Shown piece after piece: positions 6,903 to 15,535 of a stretch of DNA of 64,000 nt. Below the pieces are notes generated by a model, which saw only the letters and a program-made list of their open reading frames with translations, searched no databases and was not told the origin of the DNA. This DNA comes from Lachnobacterium bovis DSM 14045. Lineage in GTDB: Bacteria; Bacillota; Clostridia; Lachnospirales; Lachnospiraceae. The translations under genes were made by a program, and so were the position numbers. Location: positions 1-64,000 of the forward strand of contig NZ_FNPG01000010.1 of NCBI RefSeq assembly GCF_900107245.1. Reading direction: 5' to 3'. Numbering within the stretch: the first letter of the stretch is position 1; each line of letters opens with the position of its first letter.

Positions 6903-8666
6903 TGTACCAGTGTCACTTGAAGGTTTAACTGGATTTGGCTTAACTGGAGTTGGATCTGGCTTAACTGGAGTTGGATCTGGATCTGGTTTTGGAACTGGAT
7001 CTGGATCTGGTACATCTGGTGTTGCATCTGTATCATTATAAACTACAGCAAAATCAGATAAAAGTTTAACATGGAGAATTAATTCATTACCTTTAACTTC
7101 AATGTATTCACCATCAGCATTAGGTGTTGTTGTAATTTCACCAATAGTATCATGGAATCTGATTGCTTTATATCCAGTCTTACCGATTGCAGCCTTAGGT
7201 AAGAAGTATTTTACTGCAAGTGGAGCACCTAATTTTGTTACTTTTTGATTCTCAGCACCTGTTATAGTTACAGCAGCACCTGGTGTGTCTGAAACTGTTC
7301 TAAAGAAATCTACTGAAATATAACCAGCTAATTTCAAACCAGATTTTTCTGCTAAAGCAACTTCAGATTTTAGTGCTTTAGTTTCTGTATCATCAGATGT
7401 ACTAATATTTAATTTTGCATTTACATATTTACCATCTTGATCAGATTTTGCAACATCTAAAACATCGTTTGCGTCAGCTGCAGCATCGCCAGCATTTACA
7501 ACAGTGGCTGTTGAGCCCTTATCAGTTTTTTCTTTTTCTAATCCATCATTATCAAGACGACCTGAAACTTCAATTTCAAGTTCTTCATCTTTTACATCAG
7601 TTGTATCAATCGAATATGTAACAACACCATCATCTGGATCGCTACCACCAATTACTTTTCCAGCAGCTTTTACAGTAACATTAGCTTTTGTTGCTCCTTC
7701 AGCAAGTGTAACCTTTAATTCAATTTTTTTACCAGGTTTAACTGCTGAAGTAGATGTTAATTCTGCAGTACCTACTTTACTTGAAAGAGTACTAGATAGT
7801 TTAGGAGTGATTAATAAGTCTTCTTCTTCTGTAGAAATCAAAACTTTTACGGTGTCTTCTGTTGCAGTTACAAGCAATTCATAAGTATTTTCTGTTCCGT
7901 CTACTTTTGTAGCAGTAATATCAGAACCAATTTGTTTATTTGTAGCAGCGTTAATAACTTTTGCAACAACACTCTTAATAACTTTACCTGCTGAAGCTTC
8001 AACATCTACAGTAATTTTTGTAGCTTTATTTTTGTCGATAGTTGCAGTAGAGCCATTGGTTGAACCAATGCTCTTTGGTTTTACAGTTGAAGCAGTGTCG
8101 GTTGCTTCTTCAACAGTAACAGAAGATTTTGTATTGTCTTTTTCTTTGGTGTAGACATCAAATTTTTCTGGAGCTTCTGCATTAGCTTCTTGAAACCCGG
8201 TCATTAATGAGTAATTTCCATTTGTTTCTAATTTGTAATATGTATTTTCTTTAAATTTGTGGTCCCAACTATAGGTTTCTGATGCAGGCTGATCTTCTTC
8301 AGATGAAATATCTTCTTGTAGCTCAACAAACTCACTTCCTACTTTTTTATACAAAGTTCCCGGTATTTTTTGATTAGCTGCTGTAGGTTTTTGATACGTC
8401 TCCTTATTTAGTTCGGCGTTATCGTTTGCCGCAGTGTAAACCGCAAACTCAGGAAACTTCCATTTGTATGTGGCTGGCGTTGTTGTGTGTTCTTTTTTTA
8501 CTTCGATTTTAGTATATTTATACATACCCTCAGGTAATTCACTGTCTGTCGCCTTAACCTCCTGAGCAAAGCTTCCTACAAGTGGTACACTTGGTGCTAA
8601 ACTAGTGCCAACTACTGCAGCACTTAATAAACCAATAAGTAATTTTTTCTTTAAACCTCTTACCAT
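6741..8666 (-). CDS. Sortase-anchored surface protein, mosaic paralogue B
   Basis: This 641-residue surface protein has a signal peptide (residues 1-39) almost identical to that of the gene at 496. The mature part is different, rich in Thr/Ser/Lys/Asp with several beta-sandwich-like segments (for example VEASAGKVIKSVVAKV and LKVTLAEGATKANV), and I do not recognise it. A conserved pre-anchor domain (about 490-545, ending LLSDFAVVYND) aligns with paralogue A. Next comes a Pro/Asp/Lys spacer built of DPTPVKP-type repeats, then SPKTAD, a hydrophobic helix and a basic/acidic tail. AAGGAGG fixes the start. Upstream on the same strand, 75-140 bp before the start, lies a very strong terminator-like hairpin, so expression may be attenuated. 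Confidence 0.85.
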   Translation of the reverse strand: MVRGLKKKLLIGLLSAAVVGTSLAPSVPLVGSFAQEVKATDSELPEGMYKYTKIEVKKEHTTTPATYKWKFPEFAVYTAANDNAELNKETYQKPTAANQKIPGTLYKKVGSEFVELQEDISSEEDQPASETYSWDHKFKENTYYKLETNGNYSLMTGFQEANAEAPEKFDVYTKEKDNTKSSVTVEEATDTASTVKPKSIGSTNGSTATIDKNKATKITVDVEASAGKVIKSVVAKVINAATNKQIGSDITATKVDGTENTYELLVTATEDTVKVLISTEEEDLLITPKLSSTLSSKVGTAELTSTSAVKPGKKIELKVTLAEGATKANVTVKAAGKVIGGSDPDDGVVTYSIDTTDVKDEELEIEVSGRLDNDGLEKEKTDKGSTATVVNAGDAAADANDVLDVAKSDQDGKYVNAKLNISTSDDTETKALKSEVALAEKSGLKLAGYISVDFFRTVSDTPGAAVTITGAENQKVTKLGAPLAVKYFLPKAAIGKTGYKAIRFHDTIGEITTTPNADGEYIEVKGNELILHVKLLSDFAVVYNDTDATPDVPDPDPVPKPDPDPTPVKPDPTPVKPNPVKPSSDTGTKAAKATTSTKKSSKTSSPKTADYAVNSLLALLTGAAGLFGITLINKKRKEDEE

Positions 8667-8685
8667 TTTAGATATCCTCCTTATT
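8551..8685 (-). repeat. 5' module of surface protein B (inverted copy of 477-611)
   Basis: This is the 135-bp reverse-complement match to 477-611, containing the ribosome binding site and signal-peptide codons. The inverted arrangement with an 8-kb interval means homologous exchange within these modules would flip everything between them and swap the promoters of the two surface genes. Confidence 0.9.
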
Positions 8686-8749
8686 ATTAAAAATAAATTA
8701 TTTTTCCTCGTTTTTGCTTTTGGATTTCAAGTATATTTCCCCTTCTCCA

Positions 8750-8805
8750 AAATAAAAACGTCTAAATATAACGATAAAATCAGGTTTTATCCCTATATCT
8801 AGACG
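8750..8805 (-). terminator. Strong hairpin plus T-run in the leader of surface protein B (terminator or attenuator)
   Basis: Read on the minus strand, CGTCTAGATATA pairs with TATATTTAGACG (12 bp with one G-U). Inside it ATAAAA pairs with TTTTAT around a five-base loop, and the hairpin is followed by TTTTTATTTT. It sits 75-140 bases upstream of the gene it precedes and on the same strand. A short upstream CTAGA (8819-8823 region) could pair with the TCTAG of the 5' arm, which would give an antiterminator. Confidence 0.7.
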
Positions 8806-9583
8806 CTCTCTGCAAAAATCTAGGATTCAAGATAACTACAAGTGTCAATGGATAAACCCATTCAAGTCATTCAATTTTTAAGTACTACATACAATTACTT
8901 TCTAAAGCTGATGCTTTCTAAAATAACTCTTAAATGTAATTCCTAAGCTGTTGATTAACCTTTACATTTTCTTTTTCGAACCAAATTCTTAAAAACTTTA
9001 TAGATAAATTTTATTTTTTTTATAAGGTTTTTAAAATTTTTAATGAAAATTTAATGTCATTTCACTTTTAGTTTACCTTGGTGGTCATATATGAAGTAGA
9101 AATTAAGCTTGAATTAAGTTTTATTAAGTCAATAAATAAGTTCTAACTTTTTTGTCTATTTACTTTATTAAATCTTTAGATTTAATATACAATTAATTAT
9201 AATCACATTTGTTTTTCTGTCAATAGCTTTTTTAATTATTTTTTAAGAGAAAACAAACGAATTATTAATATTGTGAATTAATATTTTCAATTTTGTGCCT
9301 GGTTTGATGTTTCCAATGTGCCCTACAAGCGTTCATTTTACAGGCTTTTTTAAGTTTACCTTTACAATCATGTATTTCGTTTCATTGCAATAAAAAGTTT
9401 ATAAAGAATTCTAAAAAATTTTTAAAAAAATATATTTTACCTAAAAAAAATAGGATTTTTTTCTGTTCTAAATAAACGATTTATAAATTATATTTCTTTT
9501 ATCTTTATAAAATCGATGTTTTCAAACTACAATCTTTATTCTATCCCGTAGTGTATTCTGCGCACTCTAGGTAATTCTTTGCA
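8806..9583. other. Gene-free interval between two same-strand terminators
   Basis: About 780 bp of very AT-rich DNA have no frame with a ribosome binding site on either strand. It is bounded on the minus strand by the terminator of the UDP-sugar pyrophosphorylase gene (9592-9648) and the leader hairpin at 8750-8805. It must hold the promoter for surface protein B or for a short untranslated transcript. A slightly less AT-rich island at about 9295-9345 is the only internal feature that stands out. I recognise no known RNA family. Confidence 0.4.
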
Positions 9584-9591
9584 ACAAAAAA

Positions 9592-9648
9592 TCCCCAACT
9601 ATCGAGATGTTTCTACATTTCTGCGGAAACATTTCTCTCATTTGGGGA
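9592..9648 (-). terminator. Terminator of the UDP-sugar pyrophosphorylase gene
   Basis: The outer stem TCCCCAA/TTGGGGA encloses an inner GAGATGTTTC/GAAACATTTCTC pairing. On the minus strand it is followed by a six-T run. Confidence 0.85.
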
Positions 9649-9683
9649 ATTTAAATCTTATATTAGATTATATATTTCTCGAT

Positions 9684-10904
9684 CTATAACTCAATTCCAT
9701 TCTCGATTAGCAACTCACGAGCTGTTTCAACTGAATCAACGCCCTGTGCATTCTTAACTGGAGCGAATTCTTTTTTACGATCTACCTCGAAGGATAAGCA
9801 ATTATCCATCATATAAACCATGTCGAGAATTAATAGCTCAAATTTGTATGCGTTAGGCTCTGTCGGCTTAACTAAATGGCCATCTTCTGCCATGTATGGA
9901 ACTTTCTTTTTTACTACGTGGACAGGGAATTTATTGTCTACGATTTTCCAAAGTTTATCAACTCTGAATAAATAATTAAGAATAACTCCGAATCCGTATA
10001 AAAGTGTTCCTTTATCGTCTGTTGAGTATGCCATCTCTTTAGTGAGCTCGTAGTATTCGATGATTGATGGTTTACCATCTTCTAAGCAAAGCGCTCCTAC
10101 TCTCTCTTCTGGATCTGCTTTACGAACTACTTTGGCACCACACTCGTTACCTGAATCTATTGTTGCGCCGATGAATACTGGATCTGCGATTTTTTGCAAA
10201 ACATTATCAACCGCAAATACGTTCAACCACTTGATATTTCTGTTATTTAAATCTTTGTCTAAGCCAGCTCTTACCATTGATGAGAACCAACCACCATTAC
10301 CGTTTGGTGACATTGCAAGTGATTCTTTGGAATCTAATAAGATATTACCATCGAAATCCACTGATGGAACCATATCCTGTACAAAAAATTGAATATATCG
10401 CTCATCATATCCAAAATAATCGTGCTCTTTAAAAAACTGCTTTGTCTCTTTATCATTTTTCTCGCTAGTCATAATGTAAAGTGGCACATAAGCTTTTGCT
10501 TCATCTGTAACTTCTTTTAAGTTGCTGATAAGCTGTTCAAAAATGTAAAGTTCTCTATGGATTCCCATATTGAACATTCCCTTTGCTTTATCGAAACCAA
10601 GTCTTGTTCCTTGTCCTCCTGCAAGAAGGATTGCTCCAACTTCGCCTTTTCTGATTGCTTCAAGACCTATTTCTTTATAATGATCTTTGTTTTTTTCAAT
10701 ATCTGAAATCTCCATTGCACCCAATGGTGAGAATTTACCACGTTTTTGACCTTTACCATTTATTAAATCTAGTAAAGACCAATCCATGTCGTCAAGTTGG
10801 TGATCTAATTTATTTGGGATATTGTTTATATCTATATTGCTTAAGTAATTTTTTAAATATTTCTGATTAGAACTATTAAGCTTTTCTAGTATTTCCTTTT
10901 TCAT
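9684..10904 (-). CDS. UTP-hexose-1-phosphate uridylyltransferase, UDPGP type
   Basis: This 406-residue nucleotidyltransferase is expected to join UTP with a hexose- or N-acetylhexosamine-1-phosphate to give a UDP-sugar and pyrophosphate, a precursor for polymer synthesis. The nucleotide-binding signature LAGGQGTRLGF is at residues 94-104 and KPSIIEYYEL-type substrate motifs lie around 275. The closest family is UDP-GlcNAc/UDP-GalNAc pyrophosphorylase (AGX1/UAP type) rather than GalU. The gene is separated from the upstream operon by about 270 bp, so it probably has its own promoter. It starts after AGGAAAGAGAG and ends at a strong terminator. It could supply the adjacent decoration operon. 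The exact sugar is not deducible. Confidence 0.88.
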   Translation of the reverse strand: MKKEILEKLNSSNQKYLKNYLSNIDINNIPNKLDHQLDDMDWSLLDLINGKGQKRGKFSPLGAMEISDIEKNKDHYKEIGLEAIRKGEVGAILLAGGQGTRLGFDKAKGMFNMGIHRELYIFEQLISNLKEVTDEAKAYVPLYIMTSEKNDKETKQFFKEHDYFGYDERYIQFFVQDMVPSVDFDGNILLDSKESLAMSPNGNGGWFSSMVRAGLDKDLNNRNIKWLNVFAVDNVLQKIADPVFIGATIDSGNECGAKVVRKADPEERVGALCLEDGKPSIIEYYELTKEMAYSTDDKGTLLYGFGVILNYLFRVDKLWKIVDNKFPVHVVKKKVPYMAEDGHLVKPTEPNAYKFELLILDMVYMMDNCLSFEVDRKKEFAPVKNAQGVDSVETARELLIENGIEL

Positions 10905-11172
10905 TTTTTTCTCTCTTTCCTCAATTTAGTACTTAGACTAACGTAACTCTGTCGGTAAATCTTCCTTGATAAAACAAACTCACATCAATCTATAAAACAT
11001 GCCGTTTTACGGTACTTTTTTAATTGTGCAAAGCAACATTCAATATACAATGATAACAGATTTTCTATGATTTTTCTATATGTTCTATGGATTTTATTAA
11101 ATATATAAAAATTACATAAACTTTTTCTTAATAAATTGACACATTATACAATGTATTTTGTCCAATCTTTCT

Positions 11173-12798
11173 TTAACTAAATTTATCAATGTAGTATTGT
11201 GAATACTTTTCTAGTTCCGCATTAAAGTCATCATATCCCATTTTTTCTGCTAAAGTTTTTTTCTTTGAGAAAGCATTAGTGCCTAATCCAAGTCTATCTC
11301 CTTCGATTTTAAAGCCCATCGCAGCCAACGTCGTTGGAAACATATCCATAATAGTTAACGTTCTATTTTTTTCTCCTAAAACAGGTTCAACACTAGAATT
11401 AATAAAACAATTATAAACTGTTCTAACTTCGTCAGATGCACCTTTTACAAGATATTGATCCATTCTAGGATGATCTCCTTGAATTACAATTACAGTGTTT
11501 TCAAAGAAATCCTGTGTCTTACACCATTCAATAAATGAAGACAATTGACGATCTGCACATTCAACAACATCAGCAGTTAAACCTTTATTACATTCTTCTT
11601 GACCATGATTGAACTTTTTAGAATAAGTATCACCACACAATCGACATCTATTTCCCATTGGAAAATGTGTATCACATGTAAGCATTGTAAAATTAAATGG
11701 TTGTTTTTTAGATGATATACGAGTCAATTCATTTTTAGCGTATTCATATAATTTTTCATCTTCAAAGCCCCAACCAGAGTGGTAATCCTTAGGAACTAAT
11801 TTTTTCTTTCTAGCAGTATTTAGATCAAAAATATTATAATTTCCATGAGTTTTGAAATATTGTTTTCTACCAGCAAAATTAGCATCCGAACCACATAAAA
11901 ATTCTTGATAATATCCTTCTTTATCAAGAACTTGTCCTAAAGTTGTGACACCTGAGGCAAATTTTTTCAGTTTACCAGTTTTGTTATACATATTTGGAAA
12001 CTTAAATGGCAATCCTGATGTTGATGAAAAAATAGAACCAAATGTCCAATCATTACCACATGTATTCCTAATTCCTCTTAAATTAGAATTAGTAGAAAAA
12101 GAAATATTTTCTTGTGCTACTTTTTCCATGTTAGGAATTAAGTTCATATTATTAGGTTGGTATCCACCATACTTCTTACTTGCATATGTTGTTTCAAAAC
12201 TTTCTACATATATATATATAAGATTCTTAGTAGGATTAGCTTTTTCAACAGTTTCTGCTCCAGCGTTATCATCTACCGATGCAACCTCGACGCCTTTATC
12301 TTTAGTTATTATAGCCTCTTTTGGATCAATATAATCAGTTTCATAAATCTTAGTATGATTAAACTGCATTACAGCATAAGACATATAATCAATTTTACTA
12401 TTACAGTAAACTAATGATACTATAAAATAAATAAGCGCTAATAAAAAGGAAACTATTCTACATATTTTTTTCTTTCTAGCTACTTTAGCTTTCTCGTTAA
12501 TAAACAATAAGTCATTACGTTTTCTCGTAAAAAACCATTCAACAAAAAACACTAAAAAAATTATCAATAACGAACCAATAGCCGCTGGAATAGCTGCCAA
12601 AATAACCTTTTCTGTTATACCAGTATCGCTTCCTTTTAAGGGTGATCTAAGTGTAAAAATTGCAGCATCTATACTTACTTTTATATTTTTTTTATACCAA
12701 TTACTTAATGGAAAAATTATAGACGCCAAAAAAATTGATACAACTATAAAAATATAATAAAAAAAGCTTCTTATTAATTTTAATTTTGATACTCTCAT
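11173..12798 (-). CDS. Sulfatase-fold phosphoglycerol transferase (OpgB/LtaS-like)
   Basis: This 541-residue membrane enzyme has three N-terminal transmembrane segments (about 10-32, 65-90, 111-131) and an extracellular sulfatase-fold domain from about residue 190. Metal and active-site motifs can be followed: YIYVESFE (E199), a threonine region NTCGNDWTFGS (245-255), DTHFP and GDHPRM. The WTFGSIFSSTSGLP block and the DTHFP context resemble periplasmic glucan phosphoglycerol transferase OpgB/MdoB more than LtaS. I infer that it moves glycerol phosphate from phosphatidylglycerol onto a surface polymer. It is the last gene of a run beginning at 19533 and directly follows a GtrB-like glycosyltransferase, which fits polymer decoration. 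Phosphoethanolamine transfer is an alternative. Confidence 0.82.
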   Translation of the reverse strand: MRVSKLKLIRSFFYYIFIVVSIFLASIIFPLSNWYKKNIKVSIDAAIFTLRSPLKGSDTGITEKVILAAIPAAIGSLLIIFLVFFVEWFFTRKRNDLLFINEKAKVARKKKICRIVSFLLALIYFIVSLVYCNSKIDYMSYAVMQFNHTKIYETDYIDPKEAIITKDKGVEVASVDDNAGAETVEKANPTKNLIYIYVESFETTYASKKYGGYQPNNMNLIPNMEKVAQENISFSTNSNLRGIRNTCGNDWTFGSIFSSTSGLPFKFPNMYNKTGKLKKFASGVTTLGQVLDKEGYYQEFLCGSDANFAGRKQYFKTHGNYNIFDLNTARKKKLVPKDYHSGWGFEDEKLYEYAKNELTRISSKKQPFNFTMLTCDTHFPMGNRCRLCGDTYSKKFNHGQEECNKGLTADVVECADRQLSSFIEWCKTQDFFENTVIVIQGDHPRMDQYLVKGASDEVRTVYNCFINSSVEPVLGEKNRTLTIMDMFPTTLAAMGFKIEGDRLGLGTNAFSKKKTLAEKMGYDDFNAELEKYSQYYIDKFS

Positions 12799-12819
12799 TA
12801 CACTATCCTTCTTTTTATA

Positions 12820-13755
12820 TTATTTATCATCCCTAGCTTCTCTTGTAACTCTATTTAGTTCCATTTCGAAGTCCTGTCTATTTTTTGCATACATTGTTTG
12901 TAAAATCAAACCTGTAAACAACGATTGTAATGCTGCTATCATAACAAATCCACTCATAATTAAAGTAGGAATTTTAGGTACTAATCCTGTCTTTGTATAA
13001 TGTACAAAAATTGGTACAAAGAAAGCACCTGAAATCACTGCTAAAATAAGAGCTATAACGCCAAAGAACGCAAGTGGTCTATAAGTTTTAAACAAACGAA
13101 TTATTGTCTTAATTACTTTAAATCCATCTGAATAAGTATTTAATTTAGACTCACTTCCTTCTGGTCTATCTCTATATTCTATAACTGAATTTTCTACATA
13201 CATATTCTTATCAATTGCATGTATACTCATTTCTGTTTCAATTTCAAATCCTTTTGATAAAACTGGAAAAGTCTTAACAAATCTATAGCTAAACGCTCTA
13301 TAGCCAGTCATGATATCTTTGATATCATTTTTAAACAATAAATTTATACTACCTCTTACAATTGAATTTCCAAAATTATGGAATGGTCTTTTATTTTCTT
13401 CAAAATATGTTGAAGATAATCTATCTCCGACTACCATATCTGCTTTTTTATTTAAAACTTTATCAACTAATGGTTGAACCTGATCTGCTGGATATGTATC
13501 ATCACCATCAACCATAACATAACATTCTGCATCAATTTCGGCAAACATTCTTCTAATAACGTTACCTTTTCCTTGCTGATACTCGTATCTTACTACTGCC
13601 CCCGCTTTTCTTGCAATCTCATCAGTTCCATCACTTGAATTATTATCATATACATAAATAACTGCTTCAGGTAATTCTCTTCTAAAGTCCGTAACAACTT
13701 TTTCAATTGTCTTTGCCTCGTTATAACAAGGTATTAAAACTGCTATCTTATCCAT
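12820..13755 (-). CDS. GT2 polyprenyl-phosphate sugar transferase, GtrB/DPM1-like
   Basis: This 311-residue protein has an N-terminal GT-A domain (LIPCYNEAKTIEKV start, VDGDDTYP metal motif with D83/D85) and two C-terminal hydrophobic segments (about 226-250 and 268-290). The layout is that of dolichol/undecaprenyl-phosphate glucosyl- or mannosyltransferases such as GtrB. It is expected to load a sugar onto undecaprenyl phosphate on the cytoplasmic face, for flipping by the GtrA-like protein encoded at 17270 and use by a GT-C enzyme outside. The start follows AAGGTGG. The next gene lies only 21 bp downstream. Confidence 0.9.
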   Translation of the reverse strand: MDKIAVLIPCYNEAKTIEKVVTDFRRELPEAVIYVYDNNSSDGTDEIARKAGAVVRYEYQQGKGNVIRRMFAEIDAECYVMVDGDDTYPADQVQPLVDKVLNKKADMVVGDRLSSTYFEENKRPFHNFGNSIVRGSINLLFKNDIKDIMTGYRAFSYRFVKTFPVLSKGFEIETEMSIHAIDKNMYVENSVIEYRDRPEGSESKLNTYSDGFKVIKTIIRLFKTYRPLAFFGVIALILAVISGAFFVPIFVHYTKTGLVPKIPTLIMSGFVMIAALQSLFTGLILQTMYAKNRQDFEMELNRVTREARDDK

Positions 13756-13865
13756 TTTTTACCACCTTAAAACTCATATTTTATAAAACTTATAATTATT
13801 GTTACTTGCTATTTTTGCATTTTTTAATTTTGAATATACAACAATCACTTTATTATACAACAGTA

Positions 13866-15527
13866 TTAAATTTCTGTAAACGATTCTGTATTTAACAAAG
13901 AATATTTTGGTGCAATCATAACTGCAATTCCCATAGGAACTAATAACACAAGTGGGAACACATATCTTAAACTATACGCTAATGGTGTTGCCACAATCAT
14001 AGTTATCCAAATTCCAATTGCTGGCATCAGTGCTAAATATGAACCGCCTCTACGTCTTCTATATCCTATTACAACAGACAAAAAAATAAACCAAGCAAAC
14101 AAAGCACTACTTATTTTTTTATCTACTGAATATAAATTCTGAAATGAAAAACCACATTTATCTTTAACCACATCTCTTATCGGATATGACAATGTAAACC
14201 ACATAGTATTATGTATATAGCCTGCACCATTTTGTCTACTTATATCCCAAAAGCCTTCATTAGCCAATGCCCAGCCTTTTAAAGCTTTAATAGGATTTTT
14301 CCTAACAATATTTAGGTATGTTCTAAGGAATAATCTATAATGATCATTTAAATATTCCTTGTTAAATGATGGCGCCCACTTGATTTTATCTACAATTAAA
14401 GGGCAATACAATTTATGTATATCTTCTTGTGGTATAATATTATTAATTACTTCCATATCTTCATTAGATACATCACCATTGTTTTCAATAATATAGCATA
14501 CTTGCTGTAATGGAATTCCAAAACTTTCTACTTTATCATCCACATTATATTTAAAAGAATCATATATAGGTCCTCTTATCACTGAAAAAACACATATAAG
14601 TATAAATGATATTATAGCGCTATATTTTAATAATCTTTTTTCTTTATGATATGCAAAATAAACTAGTAATACAACTGTAAAGAAAAAGAATGCATATATA
14701 CCATTATTCCTTGAAAAAGATATTAAATATGCTAAAACAGAATACAACAGTATTGTTTGCCATTTAATAAATTTTCTTTCTTCAGCTCTATTCCAAAAAA
14801 TATTAAATAATAAAACTGAAAAAGCAAAAAAGAAAATCGAAAAAAATGTATCTTTCCACAACGAAACTACATACAACGGTATCAAATTAAATAAGCCAAA
14901 ATATATCGTTGAAATAATTATAAATTTTTTTGAAAAACCTTTTTTATATAAACTGTATAAAAAGCAACTTATAACTAAAGCCATCGCTATTGCTTGAACA
15001 ATTGTGCATAAGAAAATCACATGGTACTCACTTAATGCAAACAAGCCACCTATTCCATACATTATTTCCCAAATCCATGTATATAATAATGGTTGATGGT
15101 TATTTATTACTGCCTCTCCTTTTGCCATTAATAACGTATATGTTGTATCAGCAAAAACTCCACCTGGATAAAAGGTTAACACACAAGGTAACCAACATAT
15201 AATAAGAAGCATAAAAAAAACAACAAACACTTTTACATTTTTAGTTCTTTCTACATATTCATTTTTCTTTTGTGATAAATTAATGATTTTTTCAATAATT
15301 GTTATCCCAACATTAGTCAATAAAAAGCAACAAATAAATAGTAATATATCTAAAACACCAAATTTTGAAAAAAATGCTTCTTTATTACTTGAAAAAATAT
15401 CACTTGTTATTGTAATTTTATTTGCAAGAACTATCATAATAGAAAACATTATTGCAAATAAATTTTTTATAACAAAAAGATATCCATTTTTTGGAAGCGC
15501 CTTAAATTTCATATCTTTTTTTAACAT
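13866..15527 (-). CDS. Multi-spanning membrane protein, probable GT-C type transferase
   Basis: This 553-residue integral membrane protein has about 11-13 hydrophobic segments. An extracellular-type motif (NNHQPLLYTWIWE, near residue 140) follows the third or fourth helix, and a soluble loop lies around 325-420. I do not recognise a named family with certainty. It resembles clostridial GT-C-like proteins of the DUF6020 type. The context (GtrB-like and GtrA-like partners in the same operon) suggests it transfers a polyprenyl-linked sugar outside the membrane. The start at 15527 has a weak TAGGT upstream, and an in-frame ATG five codons later is also possible. The upstream gene ends just 8 bp before. 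Confidence 0.6.
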   Translation of the reverse strand: MLKKDMKFKALPKNGYLFVIKNLFAIMFSIMIVLANKITITSDIFSSNKEAFFSKFGVLDILLFICCFLLTNVGITIIEKIINLSQKKNEYVERTKNVKVFVVFFMLLIICWLPCVLTFYPGGVFADTTYTLLMAKGEAVINNHQPLLYTWIWEIMYGIGGLFALSEYHVIFLCTIVQAIAMALVISCFLYSLYKKGFSKKFIIISTIYFGLFNLIPLYVVSLWKDTFFSIFFFAFSVLLFNIFWNRAEERKFIKWQTILLYSVLAYLISFSRNNGIYAFFFFTVVLLVYFAYHKEKRLLKYSAIISFILICVFSVIRGPIYDSFKYNVDDKVESFGIPLQQVCYIIENNGDVSNEDMEVINNIIPQEDIHKLYCPLIVDKIKWAPSFNKEYLNDHYRLFLRTYLNIVRKNPIKALKGWALANEGFWDISRQNGAGYIHNTMWFTLSYPIRDVVKDKCGFSFQNLYSVDKKISSALFAWFIFLSVVIGYRRRRGGSYLALMPAIGIWITMIVATPLAYSLRYVFPLVLLVPMGIAVMIAPKYSLLNTESFTEI

Positions 15528-15535
15528 ATTTATAC

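Noticed and set aside
7504-7884. Open frame of 126 codons on the plus strand inside surface protein B
   Set aside because: It is antisense to a well-supported gene, has no ribosome binding site and reflects the codon pattern of the real frame.
8750-8880. Possible T-box or known riboswitch in the leader of surface protein B
   Set aside because: I found no T-box GGTGG-ACC motif and no recognisable riboswitch core. Only the terminator hairpin is supported.
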